A DNA stretch of 64,000 nucleotides, taken from positions 2,294,001 to 2,358,000 of the forward strand of contig NZ_LT897781.1 in NCBI RefSeq assembly GCF_900188315.1. The letters run 5' to 3'. The notes below the pieces were generated by a model. The model searched no databases. It was not told where the DNA came from and saw nothing but the letters and a program-made list of their open reading frames with translations. The stretch comes from Marinobacter sp. es.042 (GTDB lineage Bacteria > Pseudomonadota > Gammaproteobacteria > Pseudomonadales > Oleiphilaceae). Positions 16,661 to 24,492 of this stretch are shown here, in pieces; position 1 is the stretch's first letter; each line of letters starts with the position of its first letter. The position numbers and the translations under genes are program-made.

Positions 16661-17923
16661 TCACCGGATGGACAGCAATTGCTGAACTTCGTCGACCCGG
16701 GCCCTGGCCTCCGTCAGAAGCTGCAAACTGCGAGAAGCATTGAGTTCAAGCTCGCCCAGACGCCGGTACGCCGGCACCTGGTCAAACGGGGGAAGCTCGG
16801 CATTCTGGCTGGAACCGATCATCGAATGCAATTGCGCCACGATAACCACATCCACCAATTGGGGTGATGTTTCTCGGCATTCATAGCCCCAGTCCTCGGC
16901 ATGACGGACCGCCTCAACGAACGCCGGCGGGAACGACCAGTTCTCCAGAACCGCCGTACCCACATCCGCCCTGAGTTCGCGGATTGCATGGCTGAGGTTG
17001 GCCTCATCGGCAAAGAGATTCACATGATGTTCCGCCTGGACCAGGATCGGTACCACGCCGATATCATGGAGTAGCCCCGCCAGCAACGCCTCCTCCGGAT
17101 TCAGTTTGGTGGCGTGATCCGCCAGCACCCAGCAAAGGGCAGCCACTTCACGGGAGTGACGCCAAAGCTTTTCCATCTCGTTCTGAAGCGACGCCTGACG
17201 GGTCTTGAACACCTCACGCATGGAAAACACCGTCACCAGCTGGCGGGTGGTGCGCATGCCCAAACGGACCACTGCTTCCCGGACATTCCGGACATCACTG
17301 AATCCGCGATAAAGCGGGCTGTTACAGGCGCGAACGAGCTTGGCCGCCATCGCCGGGTCGGCCGATACGGCAAGAGCCACCTGATCCGCCGTCGACTCCT
17401 CGCGATCTACCGCCCGCCGGACCTTCCAGGCCACATCCGGCACACTGGGAAGCTTCACCTGGTTCGACCTCAGCTCCGACAGGAACTCCATCAGCAGGTG
17501 ATGCTCCTCGCTCTCCAGCCCTCCATTGCCTTCACCAGAATCCATCTCAACCTGTTCGACAGGCGCCGAACGCAGCAGCTGGTTGAGGATGTCCTGCTCG
17601 ACGACCAGGAATTCCGAGGGTTTGACAGCTGTAACGTCGTACATCCGTGGCTGGAGTCTGGCAATCGGGTTCTGGGCTTTCTCGGTTTCGGCTTCGATGA
17701 TCGTTTTTCGGCCATCCACGGACTCAAGCTCGATCTTTCCTGCCACCAGGAAAAAATCGAGACCGTCACGGACACCGCGTTCCAGAACCCTCTGCCCTGG
17801 CCCATGGGTACGACGCTCGGCCCGGCTGGCAAGCAAAACCAACTGGTCATCGGTCAGCCGGTTCAGAGGCTGAAACTCTTTAAGGCGACGAAGCGGCAGG
17901 CTTTCCTGGCCGGCCATAGGCAT
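16661..17923 (-). CDS. HDOD signalling protein with N-terminal cNMP-like domain
   Basis: 420 residues. The first 120 or so resemble a cyclic-nucleotide-binding (CRP-like) domain (LNRLTDDQLVLLASRAE, FFLVAGKIELES), but the phosphate-binding cassette with its arginine is not recognisable, so ligand binding is doubtful. Residues about 150-350 form an HDOD domain (VKLPSVPDVAWKVRR, SADPAMAAKLVRACNSP, AVVRLGMRTTRQLV) with an LLHDIGV segment. HDOD proteins act in signalling networks, often with GGDEF proteins, generally without known enzymatic activity. An AAGGAG site precedes the ATG at 17923. It is divergent from ilvD. Confidence 0.88.
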   Translation of the reverse strand: MPMAGQESLPLRRLKEFQPLNRLTDDQLVLLASRAERRTHGPGQRVLERGVRDGLDFFLVAGKIELESVDGRKTIIEAETEKAQNPIARLQPRMYDVTAVKPSEFLVVEQDILNQLLRSAPVEQVEMDSGEGNGGLESEEHHLLMEFLSELRSNQVKLPSVPDVAWKVRRAVDREESTADQVALAVSADPAMAAKLVRACNSPLYRGFSDVRNVREAVVRLGMRTTRQLVTVFSMREVFKTRQASLQNEMEKLWRHSREVAALCWVLADHATKLNPEEALLAGLLHDIGVVPILVQAEHHVNLFADEANLSHAIRELRADVGTAVLENWSFPPAFVEAVRHAEDWGYECRETSPQLVDVVIVAQLHSMIGSSQNAELPPFDQVPAYRRLGELELNASRSLQLLTEARARVDEVQQLLSIR

Positions 17924-18077
17924 ACTCCTTGTCGGATCAAACCGGAAAATAAGTTGGCAACCGTGTTAACTATTGTAAACAGAGGCTCTGAAAACAACCA
18001 TGCGCCTGGAGTCTAATCTGGTATCCTCTGTTTTTTTGATCAATGTCATCAGGTAACAATAGAGAGAAAAGAACCCC

Positions 18078-19913
18078 ATGCCTCAGTATCGTTCGCGGAC
18101 ATCCACCGCAGGCCGCAACATGGCCGGCGCCCGTGCCCTCTGGCGCGCCACCGGCATGAAAGACGGCGACTTCGGCAAACCGATCATCGCGGTTGCCAAC
18201 TCTTTCACCCAGTTCGTGCCCGGCCATGTGCACCTTAAGGACCTCGGGCAACTGGTGTGCCGCGAAATCGAGTCCGCGGGGGGTGTTGCCAAAGAATTCA
18301 ACACCATCGCGGTCGACGACGGCATCGCCATGGGCCATGACGGCATGCTGTACTCCCTGCCATCCCGGGAGATCATCGCCGACTCCGTAGAGTACATGGT
18401 GAATGCACACTGTGCCGATGCGCTTGTGTGTATTTCCAACTGCGACAAGATCACCCCGGGCATGCTGATGGCTGCCATGCGCCTCAACATCCCCACGATC
18501 TTCGTCTCCGGCGGTCCCATGGAAGCAGGCAAGACCAAACTGTCCGAGCACAAGCTCGACCTGGTGGACGCCATGGTCATTGCTGCAGATCCCAACGCCT
18601 CCGACGAACAGGTGGAAGAGTATGAGCGCAGCGCCTGTCCGACCTGTGGCTCCTGTTCCGGCATGTTCACCGCCAACTCCATGAACTGCCTCACCGAAGC
18701 GATCGGTCTGGCGCTGCCGGGCAACGGTTCACTCCTGGCAACGCACGCCGCTCGGGAGCAGCTGTTCCTCAAAGCCGGTCGACAGATTGTGGAGAATGCG
18801 CGGCGCTATTACGAGGAGGACGACGCCAGCGTATTGCCGTTGAGCATTGCTTCAATGGCGGCTTTCGAAAACGCCATGGTCATGGACATCGCCATGGGCG
18901 GCTCAACCAACACCATCCTCCACTTGCTGGCGGCTGCCCAGGAAGGCGGTGTCCCGTTCACCCTGAACGAGATCGACCAGCTGTCACGTCGTGTACCGCA
19001 ACTTTGCAAAGTGGCTCCGAACTCACCCAAATATCACATGGAAGATGTGCACCGGGCCGGCGGTATCATGGGCATTCTCGGCGAGCTGGAACGGGGCGGC
19101 CTGATCAACACCGACCTTCCCACCGTGCACAGCAAGACCATGCGAGAAGCGCTCGAGACCTGGGATATCATGAGGTCGCCGCCCACCGAAGTGGTCGAGT
19201 TCTACAAAGCCGGTCCTGCCGGCATTCCCACGCAGACCGCGTTCTCCCAGAGCACCCGCTGGCCAACCCTCGACGGTGACCGGGAAACCGGCTGCATCCG
19301 CTCGGTTGAGAACGCCTACAGTTCCGAAGGCGGCCTGGCCGTACTCTATGGCAATATTGCCCTGGACGGCTGCGTGGTCAAGACTGCGGGCGTAGACGAG
19401 AGCATCTTCGTGTTCGAAGGCAAGGCAAAAGTATTCGAGAGCCAGGATTCCGCCGTTGCCGGAATTCTCTCCGACGAGGTCAAGCCGGGCGAGGTTGTCA
19501 TCATCCGTTACGAAGGGCCCCGTGGCGGACCGGGCATGCAGGAAATGCTGTATCCGACCAGCTACCTTAAATCCAAGGGACTCGGTAAAGACTGCGCGCT
19601 ACTGACGGACGGACGTTTCTCTGGCGGCACTTCCGGCCTGTCCATCGGCCACGCGTCGCCGGAAGCGGCCGCCGGCGGAGCCATTGGCCTGATCGAAAAT
19701 GGCGATACAATCCGCATCGACATTCCGAACCGGAGCATCAATGTGGAGCTGGATCAGCACGAACTGGATCGTCGCCGGGAAGCCAGGGACGCCAAGGGCT
19801 GGAAACCGGAACTGCCACGGGAACGCAAGGTGTCTGCAGCCCTGAAAGCCTATGCGCTGCTGGCCACGAGCGCCGATAAGGGCGCCGTTCGGGATCTCGA
19901 AAAACTCGACTGA
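18078..19913 (+). CDS. ilvD: Dihydroxy-acid dehydratase
   Basis: IlvD dehydrates 2,3-dihydroxy-3-methyl(butanoate/pentanoate) to the 2-oxoacids of valine and isoleucine synthesis and carries an iron-sulfur cluster. The 611-residue protein starts [12 protein letters not shown], as in the E. coli type, and has the cluster and signature segments [12 protein letters not shown] and [14 protein letters not shown] and the C-terminal [14 protein letters not shown]. Length is typical of the proteobacterial class. It appears monocistronic: a strong hairpin terminator follows directly. Confidence 0.98.
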   Translation: MPQYRSRTSTAGRNMAGARALWRATGMKDGDFGKPIIAVANSFTQFVPGHVHLKDLGQLVCREIESAGGVAKEFNTIAVDDGIAMGHDGMLYSLPSREIIADSVEYMVNAHCADALVCISNCDKITPGMLMAAMRLNIPTIFVSGGPMEAGKTKLSEHKLDLVDAMVIAADPNASDEQVEEYERSACPTCGSCSGMFTANSMNCLTEAIGLALPGNGSLLATHAAREQLFLKAGRQIVENARRYYEEDDASVLPLSIASMAAFENAMVMDIAMGGSTNTILHLLAAAQEGGVPFTLNEIDQLSRRVPQLCKVAPNSPKYHMEDVHRAGGIMGILGELERGGLINTDLPTVHSKTMREALETWDIMRSPPTEVVEFYKAGPAGIPTQTAFSQSTRWPTLDGDRETGCIRSVENAYSSEGGLAVLYGNIALDGCVVKTAGVDESIFVFEGKAKVFESQDSAVAGILSDEVKPGEVVIIRYEGPRGGPGMQEMLYPTSYLKSKGLGKDCALLTDGRFSGGTSGLSIGHASPEAAAGGAIGLIENGDTIRIDIPNRSINVELDQHELDRRREARDAKGWKPELPRERKVSAALKAYALLATSADKGAVRDLEKLD

Positions 19914-19938
19914 GCACTGAGATCCTGAACCAAAAAAA

Positions 19939-19970
19939 AGCCCGGCGGGACATCTCGCCGGGCTTTTTTG
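19939..19970. terminator. Bidirectional rho-independent terminator after ilvD
   Basis: An AGCCCGGCGGGA-CATC-TCGCCGGGCT hairpin is flanked by an A-run on the left (19932-19939) and a T-run on the right, so it can end both ilvD (plus) and the convergent peptidoglycan-binding-like gene (minus). Confidence 0.93.
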
Positions 19971-19985
19971 TTCAGGAAACTCCGA

Positions 19986-20405
19986 TTACCAGAGCGACCA
20001 GCCGCCATCTTCCTCTTCTTCAATGGCGTCATCCTGTTCCGGCTCCGGGGCCGAGGTTTCTGCCGCGGAAGAAGCCGACTCCTGAGCCGGCGCGCTGCTA
20101 GCTGCGGCGGACTGTGACGGTGCCGAAGCCGCAACCTGAACCGATATCATACCCAAGGCTTCCTTGGTCGGATCGTCCAGATTTCCCGTGGCCTGAAGAC
20201 CATTATCCTGCTGGAACCGGGTAAGCGCGGACCGGGTTGAGTCATCCATCTGCGGGCTGACATTGGTAATGTCGTATCCTGCTCCGTAGAGCGCGTTCTT
20301 GAGTGCAACGATCTCATCCGCGAAGGCTGCAGGGGCAAAGCCCAGTGTGACCGCCAATCCGGCCGCTGCGGCCAGGCGTCCCAATCGGGTAGTTGCGTTT
20401 CTCAT
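19986..20405 (-). CDS. Exported protein with peptidoglycan-binding-like domain and acidic tail
   Basis: 139 residues from the ATG at 20405, which has an AGGTGAG site; a GTG three codons upstream is an alternative. It has a signal peptide ending in AFADE (about residue 30), then a short PGB_1-like domain (IVALKNALYGAGYD, MDDSTRSALTRFQQDNGL, LDDPTKEALG, about 33-85), then a low-complexity alanine/serine/glutamate tail ending in a run of acidic residues and GGWSLW. The domain usually binds cell-wall peptides. Function otherwise unknown. It is convergent with ilvD and shares its terminator. Confidence 0.82.
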   Translation of the reverse strand: MRNATTRLGRLAAAAGLAVTLGFAPAAFADEIVALKNALYGAGYDITNVSPQMDDSTRSALTRFQQDNGLQATGNLDDPTKEALGMISVQVAASAPSQSAAASSAPAQESASSAAETSAPEPEQDDAIEEEEDGGWSLW

Positions 20406-20527
20406 GGTACTCACCTGCTAACTCCTGATATCTCATTGATATCCGTTTCTTTCTTGTTGTGTGGTGCCTATCTCCACAGGCTGGGGCAAACGGTTAAAAG
20501 ACTACCATACTTTTGTCGCATGTCGCC

Positions 20528-21643
20528 TTACGGGACATCATGTCCCGTTTTCTTGCTTTGCGCAGGGGTCTCTTCGTGCGCAGAAGCGGTTGGGCGGTGG
20601 GCTTCTTCGCTGAATTCGCGGATGAAAATGCCCCAGAACGCCATAAACAGTGCAGCTACCAGCGGTCCCATTACGAATCCGTTGATGCCGAACATGACAA
20701 TGCCCCCAAGGGTCGACAACAGAACAATGTAGTCCGGCAGCTTGGTATCACGACCAACCAGTACCGGGCGCAGCAGGTTGTCTGCCAACCCGATGACCAC
20801 CACACCAAAGGCTGTCAGCACCACCGCTTCGACAACATCGCCCACGGCCGCCAGGTAGATGGCCGCCGGCACCCAGACCAACGCCGCACCCACAGCCGGC
20901 AACAGCGATACGATCGCCATAACCACACCCCAGAGCAACGCACCACTGATGCCCAGGATCCAGAAAATCAGCCCGCCCAGAGCCCCCTGTATGATTGCAA
21001 TCAGCAGGTTGCCCTTGACGGTCGCGCGGGTCACCTCCGCGAACTTGGCAAACAGCAACCGCTCCCGCTCATCGCCCAGCGGCAGAGCCCGAATCATCAG
21101 CTCGACCAGCGCACTGCCATCCCGAAGCAGAAAGAACGCCAGATACACCATCAAGGCCAGGCCCAGGAAAAACTGGAAGGTATTCTGGCCCACGCCCAGC
21201 GCCTGCCTGCCCAGGAACTGGCTTCCTCCGACAAAGATACTCACGGCCCGGTCCCTCAGCTCGGCAAAGCTGATATCAAACTGCGCCAGGAAGGCCTGGA
21301 TGGCGGGGAACGACTGGTTGACCCGATCTATGTATTCCCCGGGCCGTATTTCACCACTCTGGATCTGCTGATAAAGCGCGACGCCCTCAGCAATCAATGA
21401 TGTCACCAGTATCAGAACCGGGATAACCACGATGAACATGCAGATACACAGGGTGATCAGCGCATTTACATTGGGCCTGTCCCCGAGTTTCCGTACCAGC
21501 AGTTGCTGCACCGGGTGGAAAATCAGGGCGATGGCGACCGCCCAGAATATGGGCCCGAAAAAGGGCTTCATAAGAAATACAAAGGCAAGGGAAACGCCGA
21601 CCAGCAACGCCAGAAAAGTCCGTGTTTCAAGTTTTGCGTACAT
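20528..21643 (-). CDS. AI-2E/PerM family permease
   Basis: 371 residues with about seven to eight transmembrane helices in the AI-2E (UPF0118) arrangement: two N-terminal helices (MKPFFGPIFWAVAIALIFHPV), a long amphipathic periplasmic region, and C-terminal helices with GALGGLIFWILGISGALLWG, LLPAVGAALVWVPAAIYL and NLLRPVLVGRDTKLPDYIVLLSTLGG. The family includes TqsA (autoinducer-2 export) and Na+/H+ antiporters, so substrate cannot be assigned. The C-terminal 25 residues are polar. ATG at 21643. Confidence 0.92.
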   Translation of the reverse strand: MYAKLETRTFLALLVGVSLAFVFLMKPFFGPIFWAVAIALIFHPVQQLLVRKLGDRPNVNALITLCICMFIVVIPVLILVTSLIAEGVALYQQIQSGEIRPGEYIDRVNQSFPAIQAFLAQFDISFAELRDRAVSIFVGGSQFLGRQALGVGQNTFQFFLGLALMVYLAFFLLRDGSALVELMIRALPLGDERERLLFAKFAEVTRATVKGNLLIAIIQGALGGLIFWILGISGALLWGVVMAIVSLLPAVGAALVWVPAAIYLAAVGDVVEAVVLTAFGVVVIGLADNLLRPVLVGRDTKLPDYIVLLSTLGGIVMFGINGFVMGPLVAALFMAFWGIFIREFSEEAHRPTASAHEETPAQSKKTGHDVP

Positions 21644-21698
21644 AGATTATGCGGTTCCCTGATGTTGGTTCTGCAATTTAAAGAGCCATTCTACCCTA

Positions 21699-21712
21699 CC
21701 ACGCTGGCGTGG
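21699..21712. repeat. Palindrome between divergent genes, possible operator
   Basis: CCACGCTGGCGTGG is a perfect 14-base dyad in the 127-base gap between the AI-2E-type permease (minus) and the small unknown gene at 21771 (plus). A TATAGT hexamer that could serve as -10 for the plus-strand gene lies at 21734-21739, so the palindrome would fall near its -35. Operator function is inference. Confidence 0.35.
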
Positions 21713-21770
21713 CCACTGTAGCTATCTTCGGGTTATAGTGGACGGTTGTTGATCAACTAACAGACAGGTC

Positions 21771-22121
21771 ATGTTGTTGGAACTGGAAACCTTCACCATC
21801 GAAACAGCCCTGGATGCGGCCACTGAGTTGCGCAAGGTTCTGGCCGCCAGAACTCACCGGCGCAAAGTGATGGGTCAGGAAGTCATGGTGCCGGGTCAGT
21901 TGGGCGAGGCCCTGCAACTACCACGCATTATCAACCGGCTCCAGAGCAAGCAGATGAAGCGGAGGGAGCTTGGCCTCGAGGACTTCCAGGAAGTGTGGCC
22001 TACCCTGTCGCCACAGACTCGGGAGAGAGTGCTGGGGGCAATCGGCTGGTATGACCCCAAGGAGCTTGACTGGGATGACAAGCGCTCCAACCGTCGGCCA
22101 CTGGTCGATCCTGACAGTTAA
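21771..22121 (+). CDS. Small soluble protein of unknown function
   Basis: 116 residues, no signal peptide or membrane segment. It is strongly charged, with a basic middle (RTHRRKVMG, QSKQMKRREL) and an acidic/polar end (YDPKELDWDDKRSNRRPL). I do not recognise a family. The codon usage and uninterrupted frame look like those of its neighbours, and no better frame competes on either strand. It is preceded by a TATAGT hexamer at 21734-21739 and followed by the cysteine-rich small gene 75 bases later. Confidence 0.7.
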   Translation: MLLELETFTIETALDAATELRKVLAARTHRRKVMGQEVMVPGQLGEALQLPRIINRLQSKQMKRRELGLEDFQEVWPTLSPQTRERVLGAIGWYDPKELDWDDKRSNRRPLVDPDS

Positions 22122-22196
22122 GCCGTATAACACCGGCATCCCGACTTTGAAATGTCATACTTGGCCCATATGTTGGGCAGTATCAGGAGGATATTT

Positions 22197-22445
22197 ATGA
22201 CTGAACAACATCATTACACAGCACTTCTTGCTGAAGGCAGCGCGGTTCCCACACTCCTGTGTGGCCACTGCCACTCGATTCTCTCCAGGGCCCGGATTTT
22301 CCGGAATGAGGGCGACCAGCACCAGAACATGGCGTGCCGGACCATTGGCCTTTGCTCAGCCGACGATTGCGGCGCCGTCAATTGTTGCGATGACGCTCTG
22401 GCCCGCGTTGACAACCCCGAGCGCCTGTTTGGAATTGCGTCCTGA
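22197..22445 (+). CDS. Cysteine-rich small protein, putative metal binder
   Basis: 82 residues from the ATG at 22197, chosen because an AGGAGG ribosome site lies seven bases upstream; the frame is open 15 codons further but without such a site. Seven cysteines (22, 25, 47, 53, 58, 63, 64) are arranged as CGHC, then C-x5-C-x4-C-x4-CC, with nearby histidines (24, 26, 42). This spacing suggests zinc or iron-sulfur coordination. No signal peptide or membrane helix is seen. I do not recognise the family. Confidence 0.75.
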   Translation: MTEQHHYTALLAEGSAVPTLLCGHCHSILSRARIFRNEGDQHQNMACRTIGLCSADDCGAVNCCDDALARVDNPERLFGIAS

Positions 22446-22592
22446 TTCAAAGCCACAACGCTCTGTTACGCAACTCAAACACACAAAGTTTCCATCTGCT
22501 TTATCCTGATCTTCGACGATTGTAGTAGGGCATTATGAGCACCGGATGCCGCCCGGCAATCACGCAACCAATCAGTCAGGACAGTCGATGGC

Positions 22593-23492
22593 ATGCGTAT
22601 TCTGAGAACCGATGAAGCCCGCTTCGCAGGTCTTCCGGATTACCCCTTTGCTCCAAACCATCTTGACGTAGAACCGGGTCTCCGGATGCACTACGTTGAC
22701 GAAGGCCCCAGAAACGCCTCGCCCGTTCTCATGCTCCACGGCGAACCATCCTGGTCCTACCTGTACCGGCATATGATCCCTCTGGTGGCAGAGGCCGGTC
22801 ACCGGGTGTTAGCCCCGGATCTGATCGGATTCGGCAAATCCGACAAGCCGGCGTCGGTTGCAGACTACAGCTACGGCCGCCATCTCACGTGGCTGGCCAG
22901 TTGGCTTGAACAGCTCAACCTGACCAATGTCACCCTTGTGTGTCAGAACTGGGGATCGTTGCTGGGCCTGAGACTGGCCGCGGAACACCGTCAGCGATTC
23001 AGCCGAATCATCGTCGGAAACGGTATGCTGCCGACCGGCGAAACGCCTGTTCCAACGGTATTTTCCATGTGGAAGGCATTTGCCACCCACAGTCCCTGGT
23101 TTCCGGTCGGTCGTATCGTACAATTGGGCACCGACCGCACCCTGAGCAAAGCTGAAATTGCCGCCTACGAAGCCCCATTTCCGTCGGCAGAGTTCAAGGC
23201 CGGAGCCAGGGCGTTTCCAAAACTGGTTCCGACTGAACCGCACACGCCGGACAGCGACGCCAACAAGGCGGCCTGGCAGGTCCTGGAGAAGTGGAAGAAG
23301 CCTTTCATCACCTGCTTCAGCAGTGGCGATCCAATTACCCGGGGCGGCGACAGGCACATGCAGCGCCGGATTCCCGGTGCCCACGGACAGCCTCATATCA
23401 CACTCAGAGGCGGGCACTTTCTCCAGGAAGATTCACCGGAAGATTTCGCCCGCATTATCATCGATGCCCTGAAATCGGAAATGGCGGCCTGA
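22593..23492 (+). CDS. Haloalkane dehalogenase-like alpha/beta hydrolase, nucleophile Asp replaced by Asn
   Basis: 299 residues of the haloalkane dehalogenase subfamily I type (DhlA-like): oxyanion motif HGEP at 49-52, DLIGFGKSDKP, the nucleophile elbow, the acid Asp at 246 (SSGDPITR) and His275 (GGHFLQED). In active members the elbow reads QDWG; here the codon at 22947-22949 is AAC, giving QNWG, with Asn119 in the nucleophile position. The neighbouring Trp120, a halide-binding residue, is kept. Either the enzyme is inactive, has changed reaction, or the Asn is converted to Asp after translation, as has been reported for the engineered Asn mutant of DhlA. Everything else looks functional. Confidence 0.9.
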   Translation: MRILRTDEARFAGLPDYPFAPNHLDVEPGLRMHYVDEGPRNASPVLMLHGEPSWSYLYRHMIPLVAEAGHRVLAPDLIGFGKSDKPASVADYSYGRHLTWLASWLEQLNLTNVTLVCQNWGSLLGLRLAAEHRQRFSRIIVGNGMLPTGETPVPTVFSMWKAFATHSPWFPVGRIVQLGTDRTLSKAEIAAYEAPFPSAEFKAGARAFPKLVPTEPHTPDSDANKAAWQVLEKWKKPFITCFSSGDPITRGGDRHMQRRIPGAHGQPHITLRGGHFLQEDSPEDFARIIIDALKSEMAA

Positions 23493-23505
23493 GCCGCCAT
23501 TTCCG

Positions 23506-24294
23506 TCAACCGAAGACCGTTACGGTCTGACGACTCAGCGCCACCAGCTCGCCTCTGGCGGTCCAGATTCCGGCCTGGGTGTGGCCGTAACCGGCGCCAG
23601 CCTGATCAATGGACACCTTGTACAGAAGCCAGTCTCCCGGCTCCATAACCGGCCTCGGATGTACGATATCCAACGCCCAACTCAGGGAACTGGTCCTCAC
23701 CCGCTGTTTTACATAGGGCAGAACCGCCGGTGGCCAGGCGTCCACCAGAGCAATAATGTGGGCATCAGAGAACGTTTCCGGCGATGTCCGGAACTGCATC
23801 CAGCCGCCGAGCTCCCGGCCTCCCTTGCCGCTGAATGGCAGGTTACCGAAGGCCCAGCGCATCTCGATCTGCCGAATGAATTCCGGGGTCACACCCTCGA
23901 TGTAGTCCAGCCCCGGGCACTGGCTGACCGGATTTGCCTCGGGCGCCGGCAGAGCATCCACCTGCACCTGCGAGTCCCGGTCTCCGCCAAAGCTGGCCAG
24001 GCAGACCAGCCGGGTTTCACCCTTCTGGACAATGCGGCCCTGCACCTGACTGACCGCTTTTCCCTCTCGCAGAATCTCGGCCTCGAAACTGGCGGGGACC
24101 TCCGGCTCCACCGGCCCCACGAATGATACTTGCAATGACCTCATCGCACGGCCCTCGGCGACAAGCTTTTCCATGCGCTCAAACATCAACGCTGCCGTGA
24201 GACCGCCAAAGGTGGCTCTGCCCTGGGACCAGCTCTCGGGCATGATCAGCTCCTCACTGCCACGGGCCGCCCGCAATAATTCGTCAAAGGTCAT
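23506..24294 (-). CDS. Acyl-CoA thioesterase-like double-hotdog protein
   Basis: 262 residues resembling the TesB-like/acyl-CoA thioesterase family: an N-terminal hotdog with WSQGRATFGGLTAALMFERME and SLQVSFVGPV, and a C-terminal hotdog with ELGGWMQFR, ALVDAWPPAVL, SLSWALDIVHPRP and YGHTQAGIWTARGELVALSRQTV. The pattern matches family proteins that hydrolyse acyl-CoA of unspecified chain length. It converges on the dehalogenase-like gene with a 13-base gap and is divergent from the DEAD-box helicase. Confidence 0.85.
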   Translation of the reverse strand: MTFDELLRAARGSEELIMPESWSQGRATFGGLTAALMFERMEKLVAEGRAMRSLQVSFVGPVEPEVPASFEAEILREGKAVSQVQGRIVQKGETRLVCLASFGGDRDSQVQVDALPAPEANPVSQCPGLDYIEGVTPEFIRQIEMRWAFGNLPFSGKGGRELGGWMQFRTSPETFSDAHIIALVDAWPPAVLPYVKQRVRTSSLSWALDIVHPRPVMEPGDWLLYKVSIDQAGAGYGHTQAGIWTARGELVALSRQTVTVFG

Positions 24295-24429
24295 TTCAAG
24301 TTCCTGTTAGCAACCTATCGGGATAGCTACGAAGAGTGCCCAAGATCGGACGGCAACGCAATGGCCTGTCCCCGGCAACTACCTATAGCCTCGCCGGGGT
24401 TATGCGTATTAAAGCAGCAACAAAGCAGC

Positions 24430-24435
24430 TATAAT
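24430..24435 (+). promoter_or_regulatory. Candidate -10 box for the DEAD-box helicase
   Basis: A perfect TATAAT lies about 58 bases before the helicase ATG, in AGCTATAATGTGCG. No convincing -35 is present at 17 bases. If used, it gives a leader of about 50 bases. Confidence 0.45.
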
Positions 24436-24492
24436 GTGCGTACAACATGCATTGCCCGGCAATGCTCTACCTCCCGAATTCCGAGTGAATCA

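Noticed and set aside
20427..20443. GATATCTCATTGATATC repeat ahead of the peptidoglycan-binding-like gene
   Set aside because: Short, A/T-rich and only six-base arms that are themselves palindromes; may be an operator but support is too weak.
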